Below are positions 34,000 to 43,523 of a DNA stretch of 56,485 nt, piece after piece (positions within the stretch are counted from its first letter, which is position 1; every line of letters starts with the position of its first letter). A program made the translations under genes and the position numbers. The notes beneath the pieces were generated by a model, which did no database searches, had not been told where the DNA came from, and worked only from the letters and a program-made list of their open reading frames with translations. Source of the stretch: Achromobacter sp. UMC71 (GTDB taxonomy: Bacteria; Pseudomonadota; Gammaproteobacteria; Burkholderiales; Burkholderiaceae_B); assembly GCF_014170305.1 (NCBI RefSeq), contig NZ_LZZT01000009.1, positions 1 to 56,485 on the forward strand, written 5' to 3'.

Positions 34000-34563
34000 A
34001 TGCACCCTGCTCCCCGTTCCGCCGCCGTTGTCTTGCCTCATCCCTTTTCCGAGCCGGTCAGCCGCCTGGTGCGCGAGGAATCCGAGCGCTTGCGCCGCTT
34101 CGTCTTGCGCCATGTCGGCAACGGGCCGGATGCGGACGACATCACGCAGCAGGCGTTCGTCGAGATGTCCTGCCACTACGACACCTTTCGCGGTGACAGC
34201 AAACCGTCGACCTGGCTGTTCGGTATTGCCCGCAACCTGATCCGCAATCACCTGTCGCGCACCCCGGAGCGGCGCTACGACTTCGTCGGGGAAGACGCGC
34301 TGGCCGAACAGACAGACCCGCGCTCGGACCCGGCCGCGCAAGCCGAACGGGTGCAGATGATCCGCATCCTGGACCGTTCGCTGGCCGCCATGGCGCCGGA
34401 TCTGGCCGAAATGCTGGTAATGATCTGCGCGGACGAACTGTCGTACGAAGAGGTCGCCGCGCAGCTGGACCTGCCCGTGGGCACGGTACGCAGCCGTCTG
34501 TCACGGGCGCGCACGCAGATCCGTACACGCATGCGCCAGCAAGGGGCATGGCTTGACGACTAA
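34000..34563 (+). CDS. ECF-type RNA polymerase sigma factor
   Basis: The 187-residue protein has sigma region 2 (about 25-95; ADDITQQAFVEMSCHYDTFRG, then WLFGIARNLIRNHLSR) and region 4 (about 125-180; LSYEEVAAQLDLPVGTVRSRLSRARTQIR). This two-domain form without extra regions is typical of extracytoplasmic-function sigma factors. The start at 34000 (MHPAPRS) is preferred; an ATG seven codons upstream is possible. No anti-sigma gene follows; the next genes encode two large secreted WG-repeat proteins that may be its targets. Confidence 0.9.
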   Translation: MHPAPRSAAVVLPHPFSEPVSRLVREESERLRRFVLRHVGNGPDADDITQQAFVEMSCHYDTFRGDSKPSTWLFGIARNLIRNHLSRTPERRYDFVGEDALAEQTDPRSDPAAQAERVQMIRILDRSLAAMAPDLAEMLVMICADELSYEEVAAQLDLPVGTVRSRLSRARTQIRTRMRQQGAWLDD

Positions 34564-34679
34564 GGCCACGCCGGCACGGTGTTAACGGTTCGTTTTCTAT
34601 AGTTACATTTACCGGTTCTTTGACTGCTACGGCTGGTTACAGTGCTGCCTTCCCCCATTTTTTGGCAGGCACCCCGACC

Positions 34680-37600
34680 ATGCGGCACGTCCGGCTTCGC
34701 TCATTTCGCCTGTTGGCGCTCGCCACGGCCCTGACCGGCCTGTATGCCGGCTCCGCCAGCGCCCAATACGACAGGGACTGGCAACGTGAGTGCATCGGCA
34801 GCACTTACGCCATCAATCCGGACACGCCCTGCAACCGCGCCTATACCGAAGGGCTGGCGGCCGTGCGGGTCGGCAAGGCCAGCGATCCGGCAGGCACCTG
34901 GGGCTACATCGACAAGCAAGGCCGCATGGCGATCCTGCCCACGTTCCAGGAAGCCGAGCCGTTCCAGAACGGCCTGGCCGCCGTGCAGCAAGACAAGCTG
35001 TGGGGTTACATCGACACCCGCGGCGAATGGGTAGTCAAACCGCGCTTTACCCGCGCCACGGGTTTCAACGCCGAAGGCACCGCGCTGGTGGAAGCGGACG
35101 AGCGCGACGTGCTGATCAACCGCCAGGGACAGGTCGTCAAGACCTTTGAACTGGGCACGCGCTCATGGGGCTTCGAGCCTGGCCAGAAACTGGCGTCGAT
35201 GGAGGTGCCGCAGGCGCCGCGCTTGTTCGATACCGCCACTGGCCGCGCGCTGACGTTGCCCGGCGATGTGATGATGCTGGCCAAGCCTGACGGCGGCTAC
35301 CTGCCCGCACAGCGGCGCAACGCGCGGTATGGCGGCTGGTGGGGCCTGCTGGACGCCGAGGGCCGCTGGGCCATCGCGCCCGATGTGCTGCGCTCGCATG
35401 AACCGCCGCAACGCGACGGTGACACCCTGGCCGTGCGCCGCGACGAGGAATGGAGCTTCGTGCGCCCCGACGGCACGCCGCTGTCCGACGCCCGTTATTC
35501 GAACGTGCAGCGGGTCACGGCCGGCCTCTGGCTGGTCAAGCCCAAGGGCGACGGCCCGCCGCTGCTGCTGGACGCCAAGCTGGCGCCTGTGCACACCTTC
35601 TCGGTGACCTACCCGGGCGTCGAAGAACGCGACGGCTGGAAGATGCTGACCGACGTCGACATGCTCATCCTGGTCTTCCCGGACGGCAAGATGCAGAAGA
35701 TCCCCGCGCGCTTTGCCCGCGTGGGCATCAACGATGGCCTGGCCTGGGTCTACGCCCATCCGCCGGCCCCCGCCCCCGATGGCCTCAGCGACGCCGCCCG
35801 GCCCGCACAGGACACGGACGCCGCCGCCACCATCACCTCGCCCGTGCCGGTCGTGGCCTCACCGCAGGATCCGCCGCCACCGGTCCGGCCTGACGCGCCG
35901 AGCGTTCCGTCGCCGCCCGCCAGGCCCGACGCCCCACCCACGGCCGCGGCGAACGATGCAACGGCTGCCGCTACGGCCGTCACGTCGTCGTCGGCGGAGG
36001 CCTCCGCCGACGACGACGCCGCAATAGACGCGGCCTCGGATATCGCCGCCCCCGCGAACGCCGCGGTCGCCGTCGACGTAACCGAGAGCAGCACGCAGAC
36101 TGAAGCAACGCTGGTGCAGATCTACCGGCCCGACGGCACGGCCCTGCTGGACGCCGACACGGCCGCCCGCCTGGGCCAATACCGCGTCACCGAGTTCTCC
36201 CCCCGCACCGCTGCCGACACCGCGCAGGACGGCCCCGAGGCGTCCTCGCAAGACGCCGCCACGCTGCCGTTGGCGCTGCTGCGCCCGGTCGACTACGAAC
36301 AGCCGACCGGCATCCTGACCCCGTCGGGCAAGATCGTCACCAATCCGGATTGGGACGACATGAACACCTACAACGCCACCGCGCCGCTGGTGGTGCAGAC
36401 ACGCAAGCGCACGGTGGGCGCGATCGACGCGGAAGGCAACTGGATCCTGGCGCCCACCTACGCCGGCATCGCCGGCTTCAACGGCGCGTATTCCTGGGCC
36501 CGCACCCCCGGCATGGACCGCAACAGCGCCAGCCTGATCGACACCCGCGGCCAGATCCAGCCCTTGCCCGCCCGGGTGGAGGTCAACGGCGAGAAGATCG
36601 ACGGCGACCTGCTCTACTACTTCTCGCTGGACGACAACCGCAATCGGCGCTGGGGCCTGTGGAACATCCGCAGCGCCAGCGTGGCGGTGAAGCCGACGCT
36701 GGAAAACATCGAGGAATTCACGGACGATTGGGCCAAGGCGCAGGACAACGACCGCTGGGGCGTGATCGACCGCCACGGCAAATGGGTGCTGCCGGCCACC
36801 TACTCCGGCAGCTACGAACTGGAATACCTGGGCAACGGCTATCTGCTGGCGCGCGAGCCCAAGCGCCGCGAAGATTCCAGCAGCTACCGCGAGAGCTACC
36901 GCCTGATCAATCTGCGCACCGGCCAGCGCAGCCCCTTGCTCGGCGAAAAGCCGCAGAACCTGCGGCAAGGCCGTTTCCTGGCGCAGGGGCAGGATGGCGC
37001 CACGCTGCTGTTCGACAGCCAGGGCCGCACGACCCGCCTGTGGGAAGGCGCGCCGGACCGCAAGGAACAATACGGCGATTGGATCTACGTGCAATACCGT
37101 TCGCGCAACGGCGCGATCGATGCGCGCGGCAACATGAAGATCGCTGCCGTCAACGGCGAATTCAATCCCTTCTTCGTGCAGCCCGAAGGCCTGGCGCGCG
37201 TCTACGACGGCCGCAACTACCGGCTGATGGACGAAAACGGCAAGACCCTGCTTGAGAAACGCGGCGATGGCACGCCGCTGGCCTCGATGAAGCGGATCGT
37301 GTTCCGGGACAGCAATAACTCCGCGGGCATCATCACCGACCTGCAAGGCCGGGAAATCACGCGCGTCAAAGGCGAATACTCGCTGGAAGAAGACAAGGCC
37401 AGCGAAGGCGTGGTGCCCTATCGCGGCGACGGTGACCGCTATGGCTTTCTCAACGCCGACGGCAAGCGCATCGTGGGCCCCTACTTCGACCGGCTGGGCC
37501 CCTTGCGCAATGGCCTGGCCGTTGCGCAGCGCGCCCAGCGCACCGGCAAGCTGTTCGGCTACATCGACCTGACGGGCCGCTATGCGATCGCGCCCGAGTT

Positions 37601-37829
37601 CGGCTGGGCCGCCGATTTCCAGGACGGCCGCGCGCTGGTGCGCCGCGACCGCCTGCTGGAATTCATCGACACGCGCGGCAAGACCACCGCGCTGTTCGGC
37701 CAGTTGTGCGGCGAAATCGTGGTGCTGGACGCGCAAGAGCGCCAGACCTGGCCGCGCGAGAAGCTGACCTGCCCCGAGGCCGCCGAGATCGAACAAGCGC
37801 CCGTCCCCGAATCCGCCAAAGCAGAATGA
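34680..37829 (+). CDS. Large secreted WG-repeat protein, first of a pair
   Basis: The 1049-residue protein has a signal peptide ending ASA near residue 28. Many WG beta-motifs follow, for example WGYIDKQGRMAILPTF, WGYIDTRGEWVVKPRF, WGVIDRHGKWVLPATY and FGYIDLTGRYAIAPEF. A Pro/Ala/Asp/Ser-rich linker at about 358-477 splits the repeats into two blocks. Cysteines in ECIG and TPCN near the start and in LCGE and LTCPE at the end suggest disulfides. WG repeats form propeller-like binding surfaces, often with unknown ligands. The start at 34680 begins the signal peptide; a longer frame from 34620 is unlikely. The last codons overlap the next gene. Confidence 0.85.
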   Translation: MRHVRLRSFRLLALATALTGLYAGSASAQYDRDWQRECIGSTYAINPDTPCNRAYTEGLAAVRVGKASDPAGTWGYIDKQGRMAILPTFQEAEPFQNGLAAVQQDKLWGYIDTRGEWVVKPRFTRATGFNAEGTALVEADERDVLINRQGQVVKTFELGTRSWGFEPGQKLASMEVPQAPRLFDTATGRALTLPGDVMMLAKPDGGYLPAQRRNARYGGWWGLLDAEGRWAIAPDVLRSHEPPQRDGDTLAVRRDEEWSFVRPDGTPLSDARYSNVQRVTAGLWLVKPKGDGPPLLLDAKLAPVHTFSVTYPGVEERDGWKMLTDVDMLILVFPDGKMQKIPARFARVGINDGLAWVYAHPPAPAPDGLSDAARPAQDTDAAATITSPVPVVASPQDPPPPVRPDAPSVPSPPARPDAPPTAAANDATAAATAVTSSSAEASADDDAAIDAASDIAAPANAAVAVDVTESSTQTEATLVQIYRPDGTALLDADTAARLGQYRVTEFSPRTAADTAQDGPEASSQDAATLPLALLRPVDYEQPTGILTPSGKIVTNPDWDDMNTYNATAPLVVQTRKRTVGAIDAEGNWILAPTYAGIAGFNGAYSWARTPGMDRNSASLIDTRGQIQPLPARVEVNGEKIDGDLLYYFSLDDNRNRRWGLWNIRSASVAVKPTLENIEEFTDDWAKAQDNDRWGVIDRHGKWVLPATYSGSYELEYLGNGYLLAREPKRREDSSSYRESYRLINLRTGQRSPLLGEKPQNLRQGRFLAQGQDGATLLFDSQGRTTRLWEGAPDRKEQYGDWIYVQYRSRNGAIDARGNMKIAAVNGEFNPFFVQPEGLARVYDGRNYRLMDENGKTLLEKRGDGTPLASMKRIVFRDSNNSAGIITDLQGREITRVKGEYSLEEDKASEGVVPYRGDGDRYGFLNADGKRIVGPYFDRLGPLRNGLAVAQRAQRTGKLFGYIDLTGRYAIAPEFGWAADFQDGRALVRRDRLLEFIDTRGKTTALFGQLCGEIVVLDAQERQTWPREKLTCPEAAEIEQAPVPESAKAE
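35983..36018. repeat. 36-bp perfect palindrome inside the WG-repeat gene
   Basis: Bases 35983-36000 are the exact reverse complement of 36001-36018, with no spacer. It falls in the low-complexity linker and encodes a Ser/Ala/Glu/Asp stretch. A palindrome of this length in coding DNA is unlikely by chance. Confidence 0.85.
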
Positions 37830-40717
37830 CCATGACCTCACGCGCGTTTCACGCCACCCGTATCGCCTGCGCCGTCGCCGCGCTGGGCGTGTCCCTGTCT
37901 GCCCATGCGCAATACCGCCAAGCCCGCAACACCTGCGTCGACGCCTCCGAGGTCAGCGCCATGGCGATGGTCGATCATCGCGACGACAACCGCAACGCGG
38001 CCCTGGGCTGCATCCGGCCGCTGTCCGACAACCGCGCCGCCGTGCTGCTGCCGTCGGCGCTGGAAGAGATCGACCGCGTGCCCACCGACGAATCGCTGCG
38101 GCGGCACGCCTGGGGCTTTCTGGACAGCAACGGCAAGTTGGCCATCAATCCGCAGTTCGAAGCCGTCGGCGACTTTCATCACGGCCTGGCCGCGGTGCGC
38201 TGGAAGGGCAAGTGGGGCTACATCGACGCCAAGGGCAAGATGGCGGTGCCGCCGCGCTACGACAGCGTGTCGGACTTCGTCGAGGCCGGGTTGGCCGTGG
38301 TGACGCTGGACGGCAGCCGTCAACTGATCGACCGCGGCGGGCGCGCCGTGGGCGACGTACTCGACGCCAGCGTCCAGACCGTGGAGCTGGGGGAAGGCAA
38401 GCCGGCCCAGATCTCCATCTCGTACCGCGAGGAGTACCGTTCCAATAGCGGCGAGCGCCGCTACGCCACGGACGACATCCGCATCCTGTCCGGCTACGGC
38501 GCCGACCTGTTCATCGCCGCCGACGCGCACGGCATGTATGGCTTGCTCGACAGCGACTGGAACTGGCGCGTCAAACCGCAATACAGCGACATCTCGCGAC
38601 CGTCCAAGTCGGCCCTGGCGCTGGCCGTCGGCGACAACGAAGTGGCGCTGATCGACGCGTCCGGCAACGTCATCGGCCAGGGCAAGGGCTACCAGCGCCT
38701 GATCCGGGTCGGCCAGGCCTTCTGGAGCGGACAACTGCCCCGCGGCGGCTACGCGCTGCTTGACGCCGCCGGCCAGCCCCTGGGCAATTTCACCGATGCC
38801 GAAGCCCAATCCACGGTGCTGCATGGCAACACCCTGGTGTACGCCACTGGCGACACGCTCAAAGCCTATGTGCCGGGCCGCGCGGAGGCGCTGACGCTGG
38901 GCACGGGCCTGACCGCCGCCGAGAACGAAGGCGACTACGTGCTGTTCCGCGATGGCGCGCAACGCGTGGCCGGCATCCTCACGCCCAAGGGCGCCTGGCT
39001 GCATGGCGATACCGCGCCGTCCTGGCTGGCAAACGTCGACCGGATCGTGCTGCGCCAGGGCAAGCTGTGGCTGTCCGGCAATGACGGCGAACTGTTCAAT
39101 GCGCTGGACGCGGACGGCCGCGAGATCCTGCAAGCGGATGCCCTGGCCGCCGCCCAAGGCTCGCAACTGCGCGACATGCCGCTCGACCTGCCCGGCGGTC
39201 CGCTGGGCCTGCTGGGCCAAGGTTATTGCCAGTGCGGCGACAGCAATGCCGGGCTGCTGCTGGCCGACGGCAGCGTCGCCACCGACAAGACCTGGACCGA
39301 GATCGTGCCGCTGGACGGCCCGAAGGACGAATACGCCGCGCGCGACGACTCGACCGATACCCTGACCGCCGACCAATTGCGCTTTGCCGCGCAAACCGAA
39401 GACGGCATGCAGTTGCTGGATGCGCACGGTAAGCCGATGGACCTGCCCCTGCAGCAGCACATCGGTGACTTCCGCCACGGCTATGCGCTGATCTACGCCA
39501 AGGGCGAGGCGCGCATCATCGACCGCGCCGGCAAGTCCTACGCCCTGCCGGATTATTTCGAGACCGAGGTGGTCGCGCCCGGCCTGGTGCGCTATCTGAA
39601 GACCGCGGCCGAAGGCGACCCCTGGGGCCTGTACGACTTCATCGCCGGCAAGGAAGTGGCGGCACCGGCGTTCCAGTTCATCGACGTCTTCCAGGACGGC
39701 CAGGCGGTCGCCTCGCTGGGCGCGGACAAGGTCGGCGTGATCGACCAGCAAGGCAAATGGATCGTGCCGCCGGCCCATCACGGCGCCAAACGCGTCAGCG
39801 ACAAGCTGTGGCTGGTCTCGCAGGCCGCGTGGAAAGGCGACGACTACCAACGTCCGCAAGCGGTGATCAATGCCAGCGGCCACGCGCTGACCACGTTCCA
39901 GTCCGGCATGGACGTGTCGCGCGCCGACGACGGCGCCTACCTGGCCTACAGCCAGAAACAGCGCTGGATGATCTCGCCCGACGCATCCGATGCCCTCGAC
40001 ATGAAAGACGCGGGCTACACGCCGATGGGTAGCTGGATGGCGATCCGGCGCGCCAACCGACATGGCTACCTGGATAGCGCCGGCCGCTGGCAGATTGCGC
40101 CCGGCCCGGTCGCCGGCACGCCGTTCCAGGGCAAGCCGGCCCGCGCGCTGTTGAGCGACGACGACGGCGCCCGCCTGATCGACGAGCACGGCAAGACCGT
40201 GGCCAGCCTGCCCGCCGGCGAGTGGAGCTGGCCCGCCGGCTCGCCCTGGCTGGTGCGCCGCGACCAGCAGCAAGGCAAGCACATCACCCACTATGTCGAC
40301 CTGACCGGCAAGACACGCATGACGCTGGCCGGCTTCGGTTCGGGGTTCTCGGAAGGCCGCGCCGTCATGACGTTGCCCAACGGCACCGAACGCGCCGTCA
40401 ACGACAAGGCGGTAGCAGACGGCCCGGTGTTCGACTATCTGGGCGCGCGGCACGACGGCCTGGCCGTCGCCCGCGTGGGCGGCCTGCTCGGCTACGCCGA
40501 TGGCCAGGGCAAGCTCGCGATCGCGCCGGTCTATCTGTACGCCACGCCGTTCTCGGGCCAACGCGCCGTGGTGTCCACGCGCGACATGTCGATGATCCTG
40601 GACAACCAGGGCGCGATGGTGGCGCGGGTCGGCATGGAATGCGGCATCCGCACGCTGTACGGCGCCTACAACCAGCGGCTATGGCCGCTGTCGATGCCGC
40701 AGCGCTGCCGGCAGTAG
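37826..40717 (+). CDS. Large secreted WG-repeat protein, second of a pair
   Basis: The 963-residue protein starts at an ATG that overlaps the previous stop (ATGA). An ATG two codons later is also possible. A signal peptide ends SAHA near residue 29. WG motifs include WGFLDSNGKLAINPQF and WGYIDAKGKMAVPPRY near the start, WGLYDFIAGKEVAAPAF in the middle, and LGYADGQGKLAIAPVY near the end. Paired Cys residues near the N-terminus and in MECG and QRCRQ at the C-terminus match the first protein's layout, so the two genes probably arose by duplication. They are likely co-translated and may act together in the periplasm or at the surface. Confidence 0.85.
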   Translation: MTMTSRAFHATRIACAVAALGVSLSAHAQYRQARNTCVDASEVSAMAMVDHRDDNRNAALGCIRPLSDNRAAVLLPSALEEIDRVPTDESLRRHAWGFLDSNGKLAINPQFEAVGDFHHGLAAVRWKGKWGYIDAKGKMAVPPRYDSVSDFVEAGLAVVTLDGSRQLIDRGGRAVGDVLDASVQTVELGEGKPAQISISYREEYRSNSGERRYATDDIRILSGYGADLFIAADAHGMYGLLDSDWNWRVKPQYSDISRPSKSALALAVGDNEVALIDASGNVIGQGKGYQRLIRVGQAFWSGQLPRGGYALLDAAGQPLGNFTDAEAQSTVLHGNTLVYATGDTLKAYVPGRAEALTLGTGLTAAENEGDYVLFRDGAQRVAGILTPKGAWLHGDTAPSWLANVDRIVLRQGKLWLSGNDGELFNALDADGREILQADALAAAQGSQLRDMPLDLPGGPLGLLGQGYCQCGDSNAGLLLADGSVATDKTWTEIVPLDGPKDEYAARDDSTDTLTADQLRFAAQTEDGMQLLDAHGKPMDLPLQQHIGDFRHGYALIYAKGEARIIDRAGKSYALPDYFETEVVAPGLVRYLKTAAEGDPWGLYDFIAGKEVAAPAFQFIDVFQDGQAVASLGADKVGVIDQQGKWIVPPAHHGAKRVSDKLWLVSQAAWKGDDYQRPQAVINASGHALTTFQSGMDVSRADDGAYLAYSQKQRWMISPDASDALDMKDAGYTPMGSWMAIRRANRHGYLDSAGRWQIAPGPVAGTPFQGKPARALLSDDDGARLIDEHGKTVASLPAGEWSWPAGSPWLVRRDQQQGKHITHYVDLTGKTRMTLAGFGSGFSEGRAVMTLPNGTERAVNDKAVADGPVFDYLGARHDGLAVARVGGLLGYADGQGKLAIAPVYLYATPFSGQRAVVSTRDMSMILDNQGAMVARVGMECGIRTLYGAYNQRLWPLSMPQRCRQ

Positions 40718-40775
40718 CGCTGGCAGTCGCGTGCCGCCACGGCCGCGCCTGCCGCGCGGGCGTGGCGCGCCGCGA

Positions 40776-41636
40776 TCACTGCGTGTCCAGCGCCAAGTAG
40801 CGGCGCGTCTGCACGATCTCTTCGCGTTCCTTGAAGCTAGTCAGGCGGTCGGCCAGCGCGCTGCTGTCGCCGGTCTCGCGGATGGCGGCCAGCGTCGCCT
40901 GCATCGCGTGAATGGCCGCGCGCTGCAGGTCCGACGGAATGATCGCCAGTCGGTAGCCCATGACCGCCAGGTCGGGCAGCGGCACCAGCGGCGTCTTGCC
41001 GCCGTAGAACATGTTGATGAGCTTCAGGCCGGGCAGGCGGTCCGCGATGGCGCGGATCTGCGCCAGCGTTTCCGGCGCCTCGACGAACACCATGTCGGCG
41101 CCGGCCTTCACATACTGCTCGGCGCGGTTGATGGCCGCGTCAAAGCCTTCCACGGCGATGGCGTCGGTACGCGCGATGACCAGCGTGTCGGCATCGGCCA
41201 GGGTCTGCCGTGCGATGTGCACCTTGCGGCTCATTTCCTCGGCGTCCACCAGGCTCTTGTCGTCCAGATGGCCGCAGCGCTTGGGAAAGGACTGGTCTTC
41301 GATATGAAAGGCGGCCACGCCCGCCCGCTCCATGATGCGCACGGTGCGTTCGACGTTGGCCGAGCCGCCGAAACCGGTGTCGGCATCGGCCACCACTGGC
41401 AGGCCGCTGGCGTCGACGATCTTTTCCACGCGGTCCATCACCTCGGTGAAGCTGAGCAGGCCAATGTCGGGATAGCCCGCCGCGCGGGCAATGGCGCCGC
41501 CGCTGGCGTATACCGCGTTGAAGCCTGCGGCCGCCACCAGGCGGGCCGACATGCCGTCGTAGGCGCCGGGCGCCACCACGATGTCCTGGGCCAGATGCTG
41601 GCGCAAGCGCGCGCCGGGAGTCAGAGAGGTTGCCAT
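40776..41636 (-). CDS. Isocitrate lyase/PEP mutase family enzyme
   Basis: The 286-residue enzyme has the family's barrel motifs: VAPGAYDGMSARLV near 22, the metal site VVADADTGFGG near 82, EDQSFPKRCGH near 114 with the KRCGH active-site loop, and VIARTDA near 150. Members include 2-methylisocitrate lyase, oxaloacetate decarboxylase, phosphonopyruvate hydrolase and related C-C or P-C lyases. The start at 41636 follows AAGGA. It is divergent from a LysR gene that probably controls it. The substrate cannot be fixed from the sequence. Confidence 0.88.
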   Translation of the reverse strand: MATSLTPGARLRQHLAQDIVVAPGAYDGMSARLVAAAGFNAVYASGGAIARAAGYPDIGLLSFTEVMDRVEKIVDASGLPVVADADTGFGGSANVERTVRIMERAGVAAFHIEDQSFPKRCGHLDDKSLVDAEEMSRKVHIARQTLADADTLVIARTDAIAVEGFDAAINRAEQYVKAGADMVFVEAPETLAQIRAIADRLPGLKLINMFYGGKTPLVPLPDLAVMGYRLAIIPSDLQRAAIHAMQATLAAIRETGDSSALADRLTSFKEREEIVQTRRYLALDTQ

Positions 41637-41695
41637 GCGCATTCCTTGAAAACGAAAGATCGATGCCCGCATGATCGTCCCGCCACAATAGAATG

Positions 41696-41739
41696 TCCAA
41701 TATATGGAAAATTGATAATCAGTACTCTATAGGTATCAA
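41696..41739. promoter_or_regulatory. LysR-type binding site between divergent genes
   Basis: TCCAATATATGGA (41696-41708) is a T-N11-A element with dyad arms TCCA/TGGA, the classic LysR form. A second dyad TTGATA (41712-41717) and TATCAA (41734-41739) lies next to the LysR start codon. Both sit in the 104-base divergent region between the lyase and LysR genes. Confidence 0.55.
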
Positions 41740-41740
41740 T

Positions 41741-42619
41741 ATGGAACTGCGCCACCTGCGCTATTTCGTGGCCACGGCCGAGGCCCAGCACTTCACCCGC
41801 GCGGCCGAACAGCTGGGCATGGCCCAGCCGCCGCTGTCGCAGCAGATCCGGCAACTGGAAGAAGAAGTGGGCACGCCACTGTTCGACCGCCGCGGGCGCG
41901 GCGTCAGCTTGAACGACGCCGGCCGCGCCTTCCTGGTGTGCGCACAGGACATCCTGCAACGCGCGCAGGCCGCCGTGCAGACGGCGCAACGCGCCGCGCG
42001 CGGCGAAGTCGGCGAACTGGCGCTGGGCTTTACCGAGTCGGCATCGTTCCATCCGGTCGTGACGGAATTGATCCGCCTGTACCGGCAGCAGTATCCCGAC
42101 GTGGAAATGACCTTGTCGCAGGACGACAGCGAGACGCTGGTGGCGCAGTTGCGCGACGGCGCGATCGATGCGGCCTTCGTGCGCCCGCCCTTCGCGATCG
42201 ACGGCGGGCTGCGCTTCATGCAGCTGACCGAAGAGCCGTTGGTGGTGGCGCTGCCGCTGGGCCACGCGCTGGCGCGGCGCAAGCGGCTGGCGCCCGCCGA
42301 CCTGGCGCAGGAACGCTTCATCCAGTATTCGCGCAAGTCCGGCTATGGACTCAGCGCCGATATCATGGCCGCGTGCCGCCAGCATGGCCTGAACCCGCTG
42401 CCCGGCCAGCGCGCGCCGCAGCTGTCGTCGGCGGTGAACCTGGTGGCCGCGGGCATGGGCGTGGCCATCGTGCCCGCGTCGCTGCGCCACCTGCGGCCGG
42501 ACGGCGTGGTCTACCGGCCGTTCGCGCTGGATTGGCCGCGCGCGGTGCTGGGGCTGGCGGTGCGCCAGGATGCGCCCGGCGGCCGGGTCGCCAATCTGCT
42601 GGCGCTGGCGCGGGGGTAA
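41741..42619 (+). CDS. LysR-family transcriptional regulator
   Basis: The 292-residue protein has the LysR winged helix at residues 1-60 (MELRHLRYFVATAEAQHFTRAAEQLGMAQ begins it) and an effector domain from about 90 to 290. The N-terminus and the LALPLGHALARR region resemble regulators of aromatic or dicarboxylate metabolism. AGG seven bases upstream supports 41741 rather than 41693. It is divergent from the PEP-mutase-family gene and presumably binds the T-N11-A site between them. Confidence 0.93.
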   Translation: MELRHLRYFVATAEAQHFTRAAEQLGMAQPPLSQQIRQLEEEVGTPLFDRRGRGVSLNDAGRAFLVCAQDILQRAQAAVQTAQRAARGEVGELALGFTESASFHPVVTELIRLYRQQYPDVEMTLSQDDSETLVAQLRDGAIDAAFVRPPFAIDGGLRFMQLTEEPLVVALPLGHALARRKRLAPADLAQERFIQYSRKSGYGLSADIMAACRQHGLNPLPGQRAPQLSSAVNLVAAGMGVAIVPASLRHLRPDGVVYRPFALDWPRAVLGLAVRQDAPGGRVANLLALARG

Positions 42620-42682
42620 GCGCGCTCAACCTGCCCGCTGCGCGTGCCGGCATTCGCGCACCGGCGCATGAACCGCTACGCT

Positions 42683-43498
42683 TCAGTCTTCGTGCGACTC
42701 GTGCACCGCCACTGCGCCACGCTTCCAGTAGCTGGCCGCGCGGATGCGGTGCTTGTCGATGCCGTGCTGCGCCACCATGATCTCGCGCACCGCCTTGGCT
42801 GCCGCGGATTCGGCCGCGACCCAGGCATAGCCCTCGCCCGGCGGCAGCGCCAACTCGCGCGCGGCTTCCAGCAGCAGCGTGCTGTAGCCCGGCGCGGTGC
42901 CGTTGCGATGCAGCCAGCGCACATGGGCCTGGGCGCGCGTGGCCAGCGGCATTTCGTTGTCGGGGCCGGGCACTTCGATCAGCACCAGCGCCTGGGCGGT
43001 GGCGGGCAGTTCTTCCAGGCGGCGCGAGATCGCCGGCAGCGCGGTCTCGTCGCCGATCAGCACATGCCAATCAAAGCCGGTGGGCACCACGAACGAGCCG
43101 CGCGGGCCGCCGATGCCCAGGCGCTGGCCCGCCTCGGCCTGTTCGGCCCAGGAGGATGCGGGGCCGTCGCCGTGCAGCACGAAGTCGATGTCCAACTCCT
43201 GCCGTGCGGCGTCAAAGCGGCGCGGCGTGTAGTCGCGCGCGGCCGGACGCGGCACGCCTTCTGGGAACTTGAGGCCGTCGGGACCCGCTTCGGGCAACGC
43301 CACGGGCTGGGACGGATCGGCGGGGAAAAACAGTTTCACGTGGTCGTCGAACGAGGCGGACACGAAGTCCCGCAGGTCTTCACCGGTGAAGGTGACACGG
43401 GCCAGCAGGCCCGCGATGCGCTCGACACGCGCCACGGTCAGCGTGCGCATCTTCAATGCGTGGCGCACACGTTCGACAGTCAGGTCGGTACGGGTCAT
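42683..43498 (-). CDS. Siderophore-interacting protein, ferric-chelate reductase (YqjH-like)
   Basis: The 271-residue flavoprotein has an FAD-binding barrel (about 15-125; RDYTPRRFDAARQELDIDFVLHG, with the RxYTxR flavin motif) and a SIP-type NADPH-binding domain (about 128-270; HVLIGDETALPAISRRLEEL, ending ASYWKRG). It reduces Fe(III) in siderophores or chelates in the cytoplasm. The gene is directly downstream of a YqjI-like PadR regulator (25-base gap), the pairing known in E. coli for yqjI-yqjH, where the regulator responds to nickel and iron. Confidence 0.88.
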   Translation of the reverse strand: MTRTDLTVERVRHALKMRTLTVARVERIAGLLARVTFTGEDLRDFVSASFDDHVKLFFPADPSQPVALPEAGPDGLKFPEGVPRPAARDYTPRRFDAARQELDIDFVLHGDGPASSWAEQAEAGQRLGIGGPRGSFVVPTGFDWHVLIGDETALPAISRRLEELPATAQALVLIEVPGPDNEMPLATRAQAHVRWLHRNGTAPGYSTLLLEAARELALPPGEGYAWVAAESAAAKAVREIMVAQHGIDKHRIRAASYWKRGAVAVHESHED

Positions 43499-43523
43499 GG
43501 GTACTCCAAGGGAATGAACGGAA

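Noticed and set aside
35859..40561. Long minus-strand frames (660 and 907 codons) opposite the WG-repeat genes
   Set aside because: The plus strand carries signal peptides and WG repeats; the minus frames have shadow composition and no ribosome sites.
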